Source: Bacteroidota bacterium (GTDB taxonomy: Bacteria; Bacteroidota; Bacteroidia; B-17B0; Aurantibacillaceae). From it: DNA of 64,000 nucleotides. The number at the start of each line of letters is the position of its first letter. Positions within the stretch are counted from its first letter, which is position 1. This document shows, piece by piece, positions 61,913 to 64,000 of this stretch. A program made the position numbers and the translations under genes. The stretch is taken from positions 613,182 through 677,181 of the forward strand of contig JAJNDK010000002.1 of NCBI GenBank assembly GCA_021156365.1, written 5' to 3'. The notes under the pieces were generated by a model. That model was not told the DNA's origin. It did not search any database and saw only the letters and a program-made list of their open reading frames with translations.

Positions 61913-63100
61913 CTATTTTTTTAGCACAAGTTTTCTAAGTTCGTTTTGTGGTTCGCCTTTGCCGTCACCTACGTTTTGCCATAGATATGTGACAATAATT
62001 TCAGACGTAGTAAAAAAGCAATTGAATTTGGGTATTTGATTTATTTTTGGGCTGGTTTTTGTCCATATGATCTTTTCATCCTTAATAAATGTATACGAAA
62101 TCTCTGTTCCTTTTATTATACCAATAAGTAATAACTCATTTTCATGGGGATATATAGTATATGAATAGCAATCTTTCCCAAGATCCAGTTCTTTCGTCTT
62201 ATTCGTAGCGGGATAATAGAAACATAACTTATTGCCTGCTGTATCTGCTCTCACAGCAACAGATCTTTCCTGGTCCATTATTCTAAAATCATAAAACCCA
62301 CAATTTGAACAAATCTTTTTTACTGTTTTCTTTTTTGAAATGTTACTTATGGTAACATATTCAAATCTGGATTGATGGTCGTATGGATTAATATTCGTTT
62401 GCATTGATACCTGATTCTTGCCGGGTTTAGGCTCATAGTCTACCTTTATGTATTCCAGGCTCTTTCTGCTTGCAAAATAAACCGGAGTGGTATTGAATCT
62501 GTTTAATAAACAAACTACCTGATCTATATTTACCTTGCTTTTTTCTTTTATTATATCATTTGTATCTTTTTCTACCAGTCTTAACGTTATATTCGCCTGT
62601 TTGGATTTACAACCATTATCCCTGGTGAGAATGTAAAATTCAGAGTTGTTCTTCGCCAGACCATATGATTTTTGATCAAAAAAGTGTTCTGTAACTCTTC
62701 CAGTATGTAAATTGAAATATCTAATTATGGAGATCGGTATATTCTGGGAAGTAGTCATATAGTTAAGTTTATTAATACCATTGCCTATAAAGATCAGATT
62801 ATCTTTTTCCAGAGTCATAGCAAATATTTCTTCGTCCTGATCAATTCCCGTTTTTTTTGTCCATTTAAGGCCCCCGGATTTATCAATGCAAACAATCCGC
62901 ATATGATCGGGATGATACAGTTGTTTCATCTCTATTCTACCCTCTGTAAATGCCAGAATGTATGTACTGTCCGATTCATTAAATACGCCATATATTTCCG
63001 AACCTACACCATCTGTTTCAATAATAAGGTCATCCATAGACTGAGATCTTCCTGTCAATTTAATGAACAATAAAATATATATAATCACCCGGATTTTCAT
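61913..63100 (-). CDS. Exported beta-propeller-like immunity protein
   Basis: A 395-residue exported protein (signal peptide about 1-20, LTGRSQ). Paralog of 59675-60868 with the same order of motifs: STYILAFTEGRIEMKQL, MRIVCIDKSGGLKWTKK, NLIFIGNGINKLNYM, RDNGCKSKQ, VDYEPKPGKNQVSM, KKICSNCGFYDFRIM, NELRKLVLKK. It begins 11 bp after the stop of the long tip and is the likely cognate immunity protein, acting in the periplasm. Function otherwise unknown. Confidence 0.75.
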   Translation of the reverse strand: MKIRVIIYILLFIKLTGRSQSMDDLIIETDGVGSEIYGVFNESDSTYILAFTEGRIEMKQLYHPDHMRIVCIDKSGGLKWTKKTGIDQDEEIFAMTLEKDNLIFIGNGINKLNYMTTSQNIPISIIRYFNLHTGRVTEHFFDQKSYGLAKNNSEFYILTRDNGCKSKQANITLRLVEKDTNDIIKEKSKVNIDQVVCLLNRFNTTPVYFASRKSLEYIKVDYEPKPGKNQVSMQTNINPYDHQSRFEYVTISNISKKKTVKKICSNCGFYDFRIMDQERSVAVRADTAGNKLCFYYPATNKTKELDLGKDCYSYTIYPHENELLLIGIIKGTEISYTFIKDEKIIWTKTSPKINQIPKFNCFFTTSEIIVTYLWQNVGDGKGEPQNELRKLVLKK

Positions 63101-63111
63101 ACTGTCATTAT

Positions 63112-64000
63112 TTAAAAAGGATATAAAAAATTCAAACCAGGAATATTATTTCCCCAAGCGATTTTAAACATCCCCCCAATAACTTTAAAACCTACTGGCG
63201 AAATATGAAGTCCGGAAATTCCATATGATGATCTATAGTTATGAAAAGAAATCGCTTCATAAGCTCCAACAGTTCCGGGTCCAATTGAGGGCAGAAAGGT
63301 CATGTCAAATACATAATTACTCTCTCCTACTCTATAAAAGTTTCCATCAGTAGTTTGTATTGCGCCCGGTTCAAATTCTGTTACGGGATATAGGGTAGTT
63401 ATAGGTGTTCTGTGAGGTATATATGTCAACTCCACTTCACCTTTAGGGGTAACAACACCGACTTCAATATCAGAAACATCTATTTTCATTCCGTTAACTT
63501 CTGCAGACGCATTAACAAAATTTAGGCCATTTTCATAGCCCTGAAGATATTCAAAATATTTGTCAAATCTCAGAGATGTGTTACCAATTGAAAGTTCATA
63601 TTGAGCCGCCATCATAAAATGTAAAAGAAATCCATCACCATCTTGTGGTCCAATTCTGATCTTTCCGGGCTGGTCGAAAACTTTGAGCTTCCCACTATGC
63701 AATTGCTTGGGCAAGTTTTTCTTTATCGCATTTACTTTATCTGCCAAATAAGCCTGAGTAACTACCCACTGTAACGCTCCATCCACCCACTGCATGCTCT
63801 GCTTCCAGAAAGATTTAACTCCCTTGGAATGCGCATACCTCCGTGTAGCGTCTATCCCACTCCATACATTAAACACAACATCATCGCTGTTTACATCTAT
63901 GGCATGCGAATGGTTCGGCAAGCCCTGCGACATACTTAACATTGACCTTACCTCATTTTTAGTGATCCCATCATCGCTGGCAATCGTCGGCATATTGTGC
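63112..64000 (-). CDS. Polymorphic-toxin C-terminal region, partial (runs off the right edge)
   Basis: At least 296 codons, open to the window edge (HNM... at 63991-63999), so the start lies outside; the ATG at 63991-63993 is probably internal. Recognisable stretches are VFNVWSGIDATRRYAHSKGV, WKQSMQWVDGALQWVVTQAY, FLLHFMMAAQYELSIGN and the C-terminus KIAWGNNIPGLNFLYPF, shared with the remnant at 60858-60916. No known toxin domain is recognised. As the most upstream gene of the array with the longest tip, it could be the end of the only full-length carrier of the locus, which would need sequence beyond the window to show. Confidence 0.65.
   Translation of the reverse strand, partial: HNMPTIASDDGITKNEVRSMLSMSQGLPNHSHAIDVNSDDVVFNVWSGIDATRRYAHSKGVKSFWKQSMQWVDGALQWVVTQAYLADKVNAIKKNLPKQLHSGKLKVFDQPGKIRIGPQDGDGFLLHFMMAAQYELSIGNTSLRFDKYFEYLQGYENGLNFVNASAEVNGMKIDVSDIEVGVVTPKGEVELTYIPHRTPITTLYPVTEFEPGAIQTTDGNFYRVGESNYVFDMTFLPSIGPGTVGAYEAISFHNYRSSYGISGLHISPVGFKVIGGMFKIAWGNNIPGLNFLYPF

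Overview
The window is chromosomal DNA of a member of the Bacteroidota. The evidence is type IX secretion (T9SS) components and cargo (a PorZ-like propeller protein, a PorP/SprF outer-membrane protein, several C-terminal sorting domains), a TonB-ExbB-ExbD-ExbD operon, and many TAnnTTTG-type -7 promoter elements a short distance upstream of start codons. Moderate GC content and dispersed palindromes following stop codons fit the same phylum. Genus cannot be read from this window, and no rRNA, tRNA, CRISPR array or classical insertion sequence was seen.

Layout. 1-2.7 kb: an MbnP/MbnH-type pair (lipoprotein plus di-heme peroxidase) with a truncated lipoprotein and a small Cys-rich protein. 2.7-5.8 kb: TonB energy-transduction operon. 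6-12 kb: recO, an MsbA-like ABC exporter, a small secreted protein and porZ. 12-17.6 kb: glmS, three tandem paralogous T9SS cargo proteins and a GH16 glycoside hydrolase. 17.7-26.9 kb: two small HTH regulators, mutS, an SF1 helicase, a three-domain fusion (isochorismatase-like, APH-kinase-like, dual-specificity phosphatase) and a GNAT/FemAB-like protein. 27-30 kb: deoC and an aldehyde dehydrogenase, separated by a GxxExxY (PD-(D/E)XK-type) gene lying inside terminal inverted repeats. 30-50.7 kb: two large propeller/SpoIIE sensor phosphatases, an rRNA-methyltransferase-like gene, ruvB, a thiolase, signal peptidase I, a TPM-domain protein, rsmA, a PorP/SprF gene, a truncated globin and a sugar MFS transporter. 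50.7-52.2 kb: an 84-bp tandem repeat and a degraded FN3-type gene.

52.2-64 kb is the accessory region: a one-directional (minus strand) array of Rhs/polymorphic-toxin C-terminal tips, mostly truncated, each followed by a probable immunity gene. Five of the modules are separated by a 219-268-bp structured repeat. Each repeat begins with GTTGTGAACG on the plus strand, carries a hairpin whose arms change in a compensatory way between copies, and ends within a few bases of the stop codon of the next immunity gene. The left end cuts into a different toxin sequence at each copy, in three reading frames, so toxins are reduced to as few as about 20 codons while immunity genes stay intact. Two immunity genes (59675-60868 and 61913-63100) are clear paralogs; one still has a long toxin upstream, the other only the toxin's last residues. 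One tip is a NucA/NucB-type DNase whose partner is cytoplasmic, whereas most other immunity candidates carry signal peptides, lipoboxes or membrane anchors. I read this as an immunity-retaining cassette array built or reshaped by a cassette-bounding repeat, and it is the best candidate here for an undescribed system.
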